Source of the DNA: Lingula anatina
Lineage: Eukaryota; Brachiopoda; Lingulata; Lingulida; Lingulidae
DNA length: 49,228 nucleotides
NCBI RefSeq assembly: GCF_001039355.2
Contig: NW_019775564.1
Location: forward strand, 6,985-56,212
Reading direction: 5' to 3'
Position 1 is the stretch's first letter. Each line of letters opens with the position of its first letter. Under the pieces are notes generated by a model, which saw nothing but the letters and a program-made list of their open reading frames with translations, did not search any database and was not told the origin of the DNA. This document shows positions 1 through 9,825 of the stretch, piece after piece. The translations under genes and the position numbers were made by a program.

Positions 1-792
1 GTAGAAAAATTAGAAGGGTTGCATATTTTGGAATTAAATGCCAGTAAAATATGCATTTCTGACAAAGTTAAACAAGAAATGAAACGTTTAAGGCAAGAAG
101 CACAGCTTGCTAAATCAATATCATTTCTATTTGAACAACCAGATGACCACTTCAAAATAATCCATTGGAATTGCTGTTCTCTTCACAAATACATTGATGA
201 TATCAGAAAAAATTTTGATGTAGCAAAAGCAGATGTATGTGCTTTCACAGAGACCAGATTTGCAATTAAAGACCTAAATACAAAATACCTGCTAAAAGAT
301 AAATATCTTCACAGAAATGATAGTACTCTTCATAGACAGCATGGTACTGCTATCTACAGTCACCATAGATATGCAGAGAATTTTCCAAAAAATTGCAATT
401 TTTCTGGGATTGAGATTACTGTCACACGATTAGATCAGTTTCCTGACTTTGTTGTCATCACCATTTACCGACCTCCTCATGGTAAAATGCAGGTTCTTCT
501 TGAGGCTTTGAGAAATATTCTTGACACTATTGATAAAACAGACAAATGTGTTATTATAGGTGACTTTAATGTCAACTGGCTCCATAAAAACAATGCAAAT
601 GCTCTCAGAAAAATGATGTGCCAAGACCTTATGTTTACACAACATGTCACAACTCCAACTACCAATTATGACTCAGCCTTAGATCTCGTCTTCACAAACT
701 TTAATCATACAGATCTTAAAATTATAGTTTTGCCCACTTATTTTGGTGATCACTTTCCAGTCTGTTTGTCTTTTCCCAAAAATTGTCTTTAA
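1..792 (+). mobile_element. Helitron-like (Helentron) 3' coding fragment: Pif1-type helicase tail fused to APE-like endonuclease
   Basis: The frame is open from base 1, so the ORF enters from outside the window, and it stops at 790-792. Residues 1-40 (VEKLEGLHILEL..., then EMKRLR) resemble the extreme C-terminus of Pif1/RecD-like helicases, which ends in an SRVxxLxGL-type segment. The next ~215 residues form an exonuclease/endonuclease/phosphatase domain. Visible motifs in order are HWNCCSL (Asn), TETRF (catalytic Glu), YRPP, IGDFNV (Asp/Asn), SALDLVFTN and GDHFPV (Asp/His). No reverse transcriptase follows; the protein ends after the endonuclease. A helicase tail joined to a terminal endonuclease is the arrangement known for Helentron/Helitron2 elements, whereas a CR1/RTE-type LINE would carry RT next. 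I infer a Helentron 3' part, immobile here unless the rest lies upstream. The alternative is a LINE endonuclease with chance similarity in its leader. Confidence 0.68.
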
Positions 793-3700
793 ATTTATAT
801 TACAGATTATAAGACAGATTGCTCCCAAATTTCATTTAACCTATGTACTTCCAACCATTTATATAGCTAAACACATGTGCAGAAGTTTCAGAGAATGACA
901 CTTCAAAAAAGAAAGAAATAACATTAACAAAACCTTAACGAATTTACCCCTTCTTTAAAAAAAGATTATTTACTTTTACCTATACATGTGGAAAAATAAT
1001 GTCACACCCATTTCTTCAACTTCATAATACTTGAAATTGACAAATGATATTTGTTTACTGAATTATTTCTTTATTTCAATTCTAAGTTATACGATTACTC
1101 ATTTTCACACATTATTGTGCTCTTCTTTACTTGTATAAAATTTTACATATTATATTGTTAAATATATATTTATATCTCATATTTTACATAAATGACGAAA
1201 GCAAGAACATATCATCATATTAAAGACAGTTATAGTTCAAGAAGAAATACCATCTTTCCTTTTTAACTTAAAACATGGCATAATGAAAAAGGAGATAGAC
1301 TTGGCTGGTGTCCTTTGCCCCATACCTACCAAACCATATTCTTGTTTCACTATCAATTTAATAAGTAGATTTGTTTGGTAAAGAATCGGGTTGCTTTTTA
1401 AAATCAGCATGATCAGTTAACATTTACAGCAGTTATTATTTTTATATCATTTTTTTTTTCACACATTGACATTTTCAGTGGCTTATATATCCCTTAAAAC
1501 TGGATCACTTGCTACTTTGCCAGCTTTGCTGTCTAGTCAATTTCAGTGTACCAAACACATAAAAAAATAACCAAATTGAGCAGTGACAAGTCTTCATGTG
1601 ATAAATATGCCATGTTACATATATTTCTTAATTTCAGAAAGGAAAATACCACCTACTTGGAGATTAATGTTCAGTTGTAACTTCTTTCCATGGGGTTTAT
1701 GGAACAAGACCGGGCTCAAGCATAGGATTTCTCTTCTTACTCATAGTATGAAGAAAGAACAATAAATGTTATAATATAATTGACACTGTTGGAGATGTGT
1801 TATTTGTGAAGTTGAAATGTTCATTCTTCACACTCAAGAACACTCAGTATACTTGAACAAAAACAATGTCATGTACAGTTTTGTACCTCTGATAGAGAAG
1901 ACTATTTAGAGTAAATTATTCAAGTTTATTCATTTTGACTATTTAAATGCTGGTAGCAAAAAAATGTCAGAAAAAGAATTTTTAAGAAATCTGTATGGCT
2001 ATTGAATGATTTGAATGGTATTTTATGGAGCATAGCAAAACAGTTTCTCCTATCATTTCTTATTTTGTGAATACAGTTAGTTTTATAAAATTGAAAGTAA
2101 AAAAGATATGTAATAAAATATTTGTGTTAGAAATGAACAAAATGTTATTTTCCATGGCTATTATGTACCCCTGGTTTTGTTGCAGACATGCAGTTCTGGT
2201 CTAGCACATTCCATTCTGGTCATATTTACAAATGCTCTGTATTCTAAGAGTCATTNAGAAAGAATCTTGATGTAGCGAAAGCAGATGTATGTGCTTTCAC
2301 AGAGACCAGATTTGCAATTAAAGACCTAAATACAAAATACCAGCTAAAAGATAAATATCTTCACAGAAATGATAGTACTCTTCATAGACAGCATGGTACT
2401 GCTATCTACAGTCACCATAGATATGCAGAGAATTTTCCAAAAAACTGCAATTTTTCTGGAATTGAGATTACTGTCACACGGTTAGATCAGTTTCCTGACT
2501 TTGTTGTCATCACAATTTACCGACCTCCTCATGGTAAAATGCAGGTTCTTCTTGAGGCTTTGAGAAATATTCTTGACACTATTGATAAGACAGATAAATG
2601 TGTTATTATAGGTGACTTTAATGTCAACTGGCTCCATGAAAACAATGCAAATGCTCTCAGAAAAATGATGTGCCAAGACCTTATGTTTAGACAACATGTC
2701 ACAACTCCAACTACCAATTATGACTCGGCCCTAGATCTCGTCTTCACAAACTTTAATCATACAGATCTTAAACTTATAGTTTTGCCCACTTATTTTGGTG
2801 ATCACTTTCCAGTTTGTTTGTCTTTTCCCAAAAATTGTCTTTAAATTTATATTACAGATTATAAGACAGATTGCTCCCAAATTTCATTTAACCTATGTAC
2901 TTCCAACCACATATACAGCTAAACACATGTGCAGAAGTTTCAGAGAATGACACTTCAAAAAAGAAAGAAAAAACATTAACAAAACCTTACGAATTTACCC
3001 CTTCTTTAAAAAAAGATTATTTACTTTTACCTATACATGTGGAAAAATAATGTCACACCCATTTCTTCAACTTCATAATACTTGAAATTGACAAATGATA
3101 TTTGTTTACCGAGTTATTTATTTATTTCAATTCTAAGTTACACGATTACTCATACATTTTCACACATTATTGTGCTCTTCTTTACTTTTATAAAATTTTA
3201 CATATTATATTGCTAAATATATATTTATATATCATATTTTACATAAATGACGAAAGCAAGAACATAATCATCACATTAAAGACAGTTATAGTTCAAGAAG
3301 AAATACCATCTTTCCCCTTTTAACTTAAAACATGGCATAATAAAATAGGAGATAGACTTGGCTGGTGTCCTTTGCCCCATACCTACCAAACCGTATTCTT
3401 GTTTCACTATCAATTTCAGAAGTATATTTGTTTGGTAAAGAAACGGGTTGCTTTTTAAAATCAGCATGATCAGTTAACATTTACAGCAGTCATTATTTTT
3501 ATATCATTTTTTTCACACATTGACATTTTCAGTGGCTTATATATCCCTTAAAAGTGGATCACTTGCTACTTTGCCACCTTTGCTGTCTAGTCAATTTCAG
3601 TGTGCCAAACACATTTAAAAAAAAAACTAACCAAATTGAGCAGTGACAAATCTTCATGTGATTAATATGTCATGTTACATATATTTCTTAATTTCAGAAA

Positions 3701-4312
3701 GGAAAATACCACCTACTTGGAGAAGATTAATGTTCAGTTGTAACTTCTTTCCATGGGGTTTATGGAAACAAAACTGGGCTCAAGCATAGGATTTCTCTTC
3801 TTACTCATAGTATGAAGAAAGAACAATAAATGTTATAATATAATTGACACTGTTGGAGATGTGTTATTTGTGAAGTTCAAATGTTCATTCTTCACACTCA
3901 AGAACACTCGGTATACTTGAACAAAAAAAAATGTCATGTACAGTTTTGTACCTCTGATAGAGAAGACAATTTAGAGTAAATTATTCAAGTTTATTCATTT
4001 TGACTATTCAAATGTTAGTAGCAAAAAAATTTCAGAAAAAGAATTTTTAAGAAATCTGTATGGCTATTGAATGAGTTGAATTGTATTTTATGGAGCATAG
4101 CAAAACAGAGTTTCTCCTATTGTTTCTTATTTTGTGAATACAGTTAGTTTTATAAAATTGAAGGTAAAAAAGATATGTAAAAAATATTTGTCTTAGAAAT
4201 GAACAAAATGTTATTTTCCATGGCTAATATGTACCCCTGGTTTTGTTGCAAACATGCAGTTCTGGTCTAGCACATTCCATACTGGTCATGTGCTCTGTAT
4301 TCTAAGAGTCAT
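206..4312. repeat. Direct duplication, ~2.05 kb unit x2
   Basis: Unit 1 runs from about 206 to 2255 and unit 2 from 2257 to about 4312. They align from the endonuclease through its 3' flank to the shared end CTCTGTATTCTAAGAGTCATT. Differences are scattered substitutions and small indels, such as the length of A runs and a CATA insertion near 3150. I estimate the identity by eye as well above 90 percent. The non-coding parts (793-2255 and 2845-4312) hold no other gene that I can support. After 4312 the sequence departs into unrelated AT-rich DNA. Confidence 0.85.
2257..2844 (+). mobile_element. Second, 5'-truncated copy of the Helentron endonuclease region
   Basis: It is nearly identical to 205-792 and in the same frame, from RKNLDVAKADV to the same stop. 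It is open throughout although no ATG occurs before 2539. It begins directly after a single N at 2256. It lacks the helicase tail and the first endonuclease motif (HWNCCSL), so the encoded domain could not be complete. The few differences include both synonymous and replacement changes, for example Leu to Gln in KYLLKD and Lys to Glu in WLHKNN. It is either a genuine recent duplicate or a second haplotype joined by the assembler. Confidence 0.65.
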
Positions 4313-4910
4313 TTATTCATTATGTTCAAGCTGTACATTTTTATACTTTATTGTTTTATTGCTGAATACCCCATGGCATAAATAACTAGCAGCACAAATT
4401 AATTACAGCTTTGGAAATGACTAGCTCACGCTGCTAATTAATTGCGCTACAGAGTAAACAGGGTGCAGACCGTGAACACTAGATACCACCAATGGATTTT
4501 TTAAATTTTGCATGTGAATGCAGCCTAATAGTAATATATTAACTTGTTATAATGTCATCTTTCTTTATTTTGGTATCTTAGAAAATAAATGCACTAAAAT
4601 GACCTCACCAATTAGTTAAGTAAGTATTTATCTACAGCTAAATTGCCATCTTGCTTACCCTTATTCATTTTAAACAGATATATGACTACTATAAAGCTTT
4701 CAATTTTCAATTAGCAAAATGCCCAGGGTCTGTAATGCAGTTAGTACGACAGCCGAGTCTAAATAAAAAGACAAAAATTAATTATGGTTAACTTGTTAAT
4801 GTGTATTGTGAAATATATGTTTAAAAATTGAAATAAACTCATACCATTGCAGTTTGTCAGATTCAATCATTCACTACATATGTTCAGAATCTCAGAATGG
4901 AAGAAATTGG
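4313..4910. other. AT-rich intergenic stretch, no gene seen
   Basis: No long ORF or recognisable protein is present. Near 4395-4445 two short segments around TTAATTA are roughly inverted. The segment at 4785-4870 (ending AATAAACTCATACCATTGCAGTTTGTCAGA) recurs in diverged form at about 6655-6715, so it belongs to the same repeat landscape as the next 2 kb. Confidence 0.5.
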
Positions 4911-5001
4911 AATGATGTGAAATTTTCTTCAGTCAACAGCTAATATTGAGATAGGTTTTACCTCCATATTAGCTGTTGACTGAAGAAAAATTCACATCAT
5001 T
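4911..5001. repeat. Long hairpin (36-bp inverted arms, 19-nt loop)
   Basis: The left arm 4911-4946 and right arm 4966-5001 are inverted copies with about one mismatch; the core is TTCTTCAGTCAACAGCTAAT and its complement. Arms this long and this exact are not expected by chance. It could be a remnant of a foldback transposon, or a terminal hairpin of the Helitron-like family seen upstream. Neither assignment is proven. Confidence 0.75.
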
Positions 5002-5172
5002 CTTATAACTTAACACAGCTGATGAAATTCTTCTGGGAAGAAATTGGACATTTAACACTGCTCTATTGATATTTTTCCTATCTCATCAACTTTTTAGTTG
5101 ATTATATAAAAATGGCAGTAAACTGTGAATTTTGAAAAATGGGAAAAAAACATTTCAGAACAGTGCTGTCTT

Positions 5173-5900
5173 GTTTACATTTTGGCATTTTCAAGTTGTG
5201 ACTTTGAAGTTCCATGGGCCTGAAGACCTTTGCTAGTCACATTTTCCGAATATCCATGATACTAATATTTTATTCTAAAAAAATGATGGTCATTATGCTG
5301 TGTAACATTATGTAATATTGCATCGAAATTTGAAAAAAAACTATTTGGGGCACTGCTCCCATGATGACCATATAAGAAAAACCGTGTCACTTACTGTTCT
5401 CAAACTCACAGGAAAGAAACATGGGACTAAAATACAGCTTCAGTAGGCAATACAGTCTGTTTGGTAATTCTTTCTGCCAGTTAAACAGTTTTTTTGTGAA
5501 AATTTAATTTTTCACATATTGGCATTTTCGAGGTGTGACTTTGAAGTTCCTCGGGCTTGAAGACCCATGCTAGTCACATTTTCTGAAAATCCATGATATG
5601 TTTATTTTATTATTTAAAATTGACGGTCATTATGCTGTTAACCATTATGTAATATTGCATCAGAATAGAAGAAAATTTGGGGGGCTGCTGCCATGATGAC
5701 CATTATGGGAAAATCATGTTACTTAGGATTGCCAAAAAGAGATACAGGACTAAAATGCCGCCTGAGTTGGAAAAGCAGTCTAATTGGCTTCTTTTTGTGG
5801 AAGTTATACATTTTCAAAGTGTAACTTAACTCCCATGGGCCTGAAGCCTTATGCTTGTTACACATTTTACTTACATTGGTATTACCTTTTGAGCATAATT
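5173..5900. repeat. Diverged tandem repeat, ~337-bp first period, 2.3 copies
   Basis: The sequence GGCATTTTCAAGTTGTGACT at 5184 recurs with changes at 5521, and a more degraded copy begins near 5807. Each copy contains, in order, a CCTGAAGAC motif, a TGCTAGTCACATTTT motif, GGTCATTATGCTGT, TTATGTAATATTGCATC and CATGATGACCAT. The third copy holds only the first part. No coding potential is seen. Confidence 0.6.
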
Positions 5901-5907
5901 AAAATTT

Positions 5908-6842
5908 GCTGTTGAATTTGCAGTTTAACATAATGTACTTTTGCATCAGAATTGACAGTAGCCTATTTTGTGCATAGTTATTTCCTGCTATTTGTCTGTA
6001 CATTTGACAGCTTTGCTGCCTTGNTATGTACAGATGTGTCTGTACATATTGACATCACCTGCATCTGCCGTCGTTGCCGTCACTGTCGCCGGCGCCGTGC
6101 ACTTTCATTGTAAACATGATAAGTGGAAGGCAGTTTTACTTTTTGGCTGTATATTTACAGAGCTGATGAATATTCATAAAACGCAGGTCAAGTTCGAAAA
6201 TCAGCATGATAGGGCCATTTTTGTAGAATTTATGCTGTTTTTTCACTTTTCAGCATATATGCAACACTATAAACACATTTCAAGGAAAACTGATAGGCCT
6301 GTTGTCATGAAACTCACAGGAGTAATCGATCTTATTATAACGCAGGTCAAGTTTGAAAGTCGGCATGATCGGGCCATTATTTTAGTAGTTATGCTGTTTT
6401 TTCACTTTTCAGCATATATGCAACACTGTAAACATTCCTGCTAAAACGCAGGTTGAGTTAAAAAATCAGCATGATCGGGCCATTATTTTAAAGAAATGCA
6501 GTTTTTTCACATTTCCTCAGATTCAATTCTTAGGCATGTTAACAGTTTCAAGTTTACCATAAGATACATAAAAGTGTTTGTTTGACATTTCCTGCATCTT
6601 TACAACATTATTAGTTGATTATGTAAAAATGATGGTAAACTTGTTATCACGTATTATGTAATAAAGTTTCAAAAATGGAAATAAACTCATATCATTGCAG
6701 TTTGTCAGACTTGATCATTAAAATTTGATGTTGAATTTGCAGTTTAACATAATGTACTTTTGCATCAGAATTGACAGTAGCCTATTTTGTGCATAGTTAT
6801 TTCCTGTTTTTTGTCTGTACATTTGACAGCTTTGCTGCCTTG
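5908..6842. repeat. Direct repeat pair of ~117 bp bracketing short tandem repeats; contains an N
   Basis: The segment 5908-6023 (from TGTTGAATTTGCAGTTTAAC to GACAGCTTTGCTGCCTTG) recurs at about 6726-6842 with only two or three changes. The first copy ends in an N at 6024. Between them the motif ACGCAGGT(C/T)(A/G)AGTT with a following CAGCATGATCGGGCC-like block occurs at 6181, 6340 and 6446 (spacings 159 and 106). A short GC-rich patch lies at 6058-6100. The plus ORF across 5968-6444 crosses the N and consists of repeat DNA, so I do not call a gene. Confidence 0.65.
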
Positions 6843-7313
6843 TTTCTCAGTTTCAATGTACTGGATAAATTGAATAAGGTATTTCCTTTTCAAAAATGCT
6901 GCATCAACCAACTTAGTTTAAAGATGTCAACAGTAAGGTTTTTATAATAGCTGAACACTTGACAATAACGTAAAGCAGTGTGTATGCACAATAAGGACAG
7001 CTACCTCCACCCCCCCCCCCCTCACCCCCCAAAAACAGTATCACTTATCCTCTGGTCCAATGTTGAATAGCTCTTGTTATAAAGTAATCCATTGGATATT
7101 GTTAATATTAATTGCACAGCAATAGTGAAATACCCCCTCATTCCTTCAGAAAGTAGGCTCTAGGTAGGTAGGCATATTTCATTTGATACCTTCATTAATT
7201 GGATTGCAGTGCAGCAAAAATAAATAAATAAATGATAATAATAAAATAAGTAATAATAACATAATAGTAACAATAATAAATAAATAAATTGATAGTGCAC
7301 ATGTAAATAACAT
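6843..7313. other. Intergenic with poly-C run and AT-rich simple sequence
   Basis: A C-run lies at about 7008-7030, and an (ATAA/AAT)-rich stretch at 7218-7290. Nothing coding is recognisable. The 3' end of TM2D3 transcripts (minus strand) probably falls at the right edge. Confidence 0.5.
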
Positions 7314-7353
7314 TTTATTCAAATCTTTGATGTAGTACATAATGTTAAAGAAC

Positions 7354-7359
7354 TTTATT
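7354..7359 (-). terminator. Candidate poly(A) signal for TM2D3
   Basis: AATAAA on the minus strand lies about 145 nt past the TM2D3 stop. A second AATAAA sits at 7314-7319. Either could serve; the sequence does not decide. Confidence 0.35.
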
Positions 7360-7502
7360 TTACAATGGAAAAAAATATACAAGATGATGACCAATATTTA
7401 CAATGATCTTTCCTATTGCTTGAAGCATTATTTTTACTTCCATGATTTTAAATGTTTGTTTTTAAACTCTCAGCAGTATTATTCAAGTTCTCCTGATAAT
7501 GT

Positions 7503-9413
7503 TTAGTAGATGTATAATGAGCCATCATAGGGTCCAACATAACCTATTGCAATCAATATGACATCCACTATAGTCCACACTCCTAGACCTCCAAAGCTGA
7601 ACAGTTTGCCAATCCCTTCTCTCCAGAGACCTAAATAAAATCTGTCTGCTCCAAAACCACCAACTGTTACACTGAAATTGAAGAGTTGTTAAATAAGTTG
7701 CATTCTTAAACAAATTAGAAGATAAATTAAAAATAAAAATGAAAAATCAGTTAAGTACTGTAAATAACTGCTCAACTTTTCCAAACACTAGAGAAAATTT
7801 AAGATTAAACTTAAAACACTTAAAAACAAATTATCTTAAGCTAAAAGAAAAAAAGTCACCTTAAAATGAGAGCAGTGGACCATCTGTAACCCTTAGTCCA
7901 ATTGCATGATCTGTTCTTGTAAAACTTTCTTCGTCCTAAAAAATTTAAGAATGGCACATTTTGACCAGACAGTTTTGGACGTAAGCATCTAGTACTCAGA
8001 CAGCTAGTGAACCACAGCACGTGAAAGGGCTTCACCATTCATCAAGAATCATCAGTTGTTGTGATGTTACAGATAAAGGTTGTTGTGATGTTACAGATAT
8101 AGTGGATGAGTGAAGGTTTTGTTAAATGTGGACCTAAAAATGGAAATTGCTCAGCCAAGGATCAGGTGGGCATTCCTTACCTAGACAAAGTATATGGTCT
8201 TTGACAGAGCAGTTTGCCCTATAGGTAGGACGCGGTGTGGTCACAGCCTGACAATTGGATTGAGTGGTGCAAGTATGCTGCCACTCTTCTGTTTGGTAGC
8301 AATAACGACAGTTGAATTCCCTTGTGAAGTTTCTTTCGCCCTGAATTTAAAAGCAGAAAAGAATAAAGACAAACTTATGTTTAATCAGATTTATTTTTAA
8401 TGATTCAGTAATCAAAATGTCAAAAATATCTCTTGAACAGATAAGCTACATTAATCCCAATAAATAAATTAATTAATGTTTATGTTTTTTTAACACATTT
8501 TGCTAAGATTAGAAGGCTTTCTTCTGGTAGCAAAGATGATTTTGTTTTCAAACACACTATCTTACATCAACAAGAGATCATTAGTAATTTACACTTACAT
8601 CACATACAATATCTGCCAGAGCTTTGCAAGTCACTGTCACATCATCCCCATAGGTACATGAAGTATCAAATTCACATTCAATGCAACAGGCTCCTAGCTC
8701 ACTACATTTTGCCTTGCTTGGACATGACGATATGTACTGTTTGCTGCATGTGTTATTAAAAAAATTAGGATCCAGGACGGTACTATTGGAACCTGAAGGC
8801 CCTTGCCATATCACAGTGCTTTCATCTGATGGAAAAGTATGTGTTCCTCTATCTGGAAAATCTGTTGTTAATTCTGAAATAGAAATTTATCATATTTGTT
8901 GATAATAAAGTTTTAGGAGTTGTAGTTTTAGCTGAAAGATATAAACAGATAGCACCTATGAATACGATTAAAATAAATTGAACTGTTTTAACAAACGGAT
9001 TTAAAAAGCCTTGCTTCACTTGGAATTACAGTATCAGGAGACCAGGATCAACAGTGGTCCGATTCTTCTGTCTTTAGTACTGCTGGTCACGTTTTCAGAT
9101 ATTTATTGAGCGTGCTGGAACTACTGTGCATTAAAAGTAAAAAGGCCTATCATTTGGACTAGGTCACCACAACAATCACTCCTGTCAGTGATCTCAACCA
9201 AGGTAAAACAAATCATGAAATAAACATAACATGAAATAACATTGCAGACCCATATTAAGAATAATTCAGTTTGGATATCCTTACTACTGATTCGCTTGCG
9301 GGTGTGTATAAATCTGGCAAAAACCTACCTGTTTGGTCAGCTGTTGTTGTCAAAAAGTAAGAAAATACGAAAAGTATCAGCAATTTCGTTTTTTCCTCGT
9401 CGAAGGCCACCAT
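7503..9413 (-). CDS. TM2D3: TM2 domain-containing protein 3 (almondex orthologue), 5 exons, ~254 aa
   Basis: Coding exons (minus): 9413-9329, 8873-8599, 8340-8181, 7935-7860, 7671-7503. All have GT-AG junctions and phases 1, 0, 1, 2 in turn, giving 254 codons plus stop; vertebrate TM2D3 is about 247 aa. Exon 1 encodes a signal peptide (LLILFVFSYFLTTTA). Exons 2-3 encode a secreted Cys-rich region with CSELGACCIEC, CTYG, CRYCYQ and ANCSVKDHILCLG. Exon 4 has SCNWTKGYRWSTAL, and exon 5 the TM2 domain with GGFGADRFYLG (DRF motif at 208-210), GKLFSFGGLG and the family C-terminus VGPYDGSLYIY. It is a two-pass membrane protein; the Drosophila orthologue almondex acts in Notch signalling and the family has been linked to amyloid/presenilin biology. 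The start at 9413 is chosen for the signal peptide. Its 5' end faces PGPEP1. Confidence 0.93.
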
Positions 9414-9825
9414 GTTGTCATCCCGCAGATAATTAAATAAATGTCAAACACAAATGAAACTTTCTGCTGTGATGCAATTTGAAGCTTTCCTCCTGATATT
9501 TTGTTTCAATTGTCCCATTAAATGCTATATTTCTACCGACTTTGGTTATTGGTTTTGTCAAAAAAGTGCTTTCGACCTCAGGCTGCTAATTGGCCTCTCT
9601 TTGAATGAACCAAGCACTTACCGTACCAAGAAGGTAAACATTGTGAGCTAATGCATGGCTTTGTTTATATTTTTTACCCACAGCATTCGGCAAACGTCAA
9701 ACACAAATTAATGTATAATTCTGCATTATGATATATAATTTAAAGTAGATTGCTCATGTACTGTCATTGCGATTGAAGTCGAAAATCTTCCTCATTTGTA
9801 GATCTAACAGTTAGTGCTTAGGAAA
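9414..9825. promoter_or_regulatory. Shared intergenic region between divergent TM2D3 and PGPEP1
   Basis: The two start codons are 412 bp apart and point away from each other, so the promoters of both genes, and their 5' UTRs, must lie here unless there are distal non-coding exons. I see no convincing TATA box or named factor site. The plus ORF inside (9454-9651) has no recognised similarity and is most likely untranslated leader or spacer. Confidence 0.5.

Noticed and set aside
1-792. CR1/RTE-type LINE with its endonuclease
   Set aside because: No reverse transcriptase follows in either copy and the N-terminal segment looks like a helicase tail, so Helentron is preferred. Not fully excluded.
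5968-6444. 158-codon plus ORF
   Set aside because: It crosses an ambiguous base and consists of tandem-repeat units; similar peptide segments recur only because the DNA repeats.
9454-9651. 65-codon plus ORF between TM2D3 and PGPEP1
   Set aside because: It has a hydrophobic stretch but no family resemblance; it sits where promoter and leader sequence is expected.
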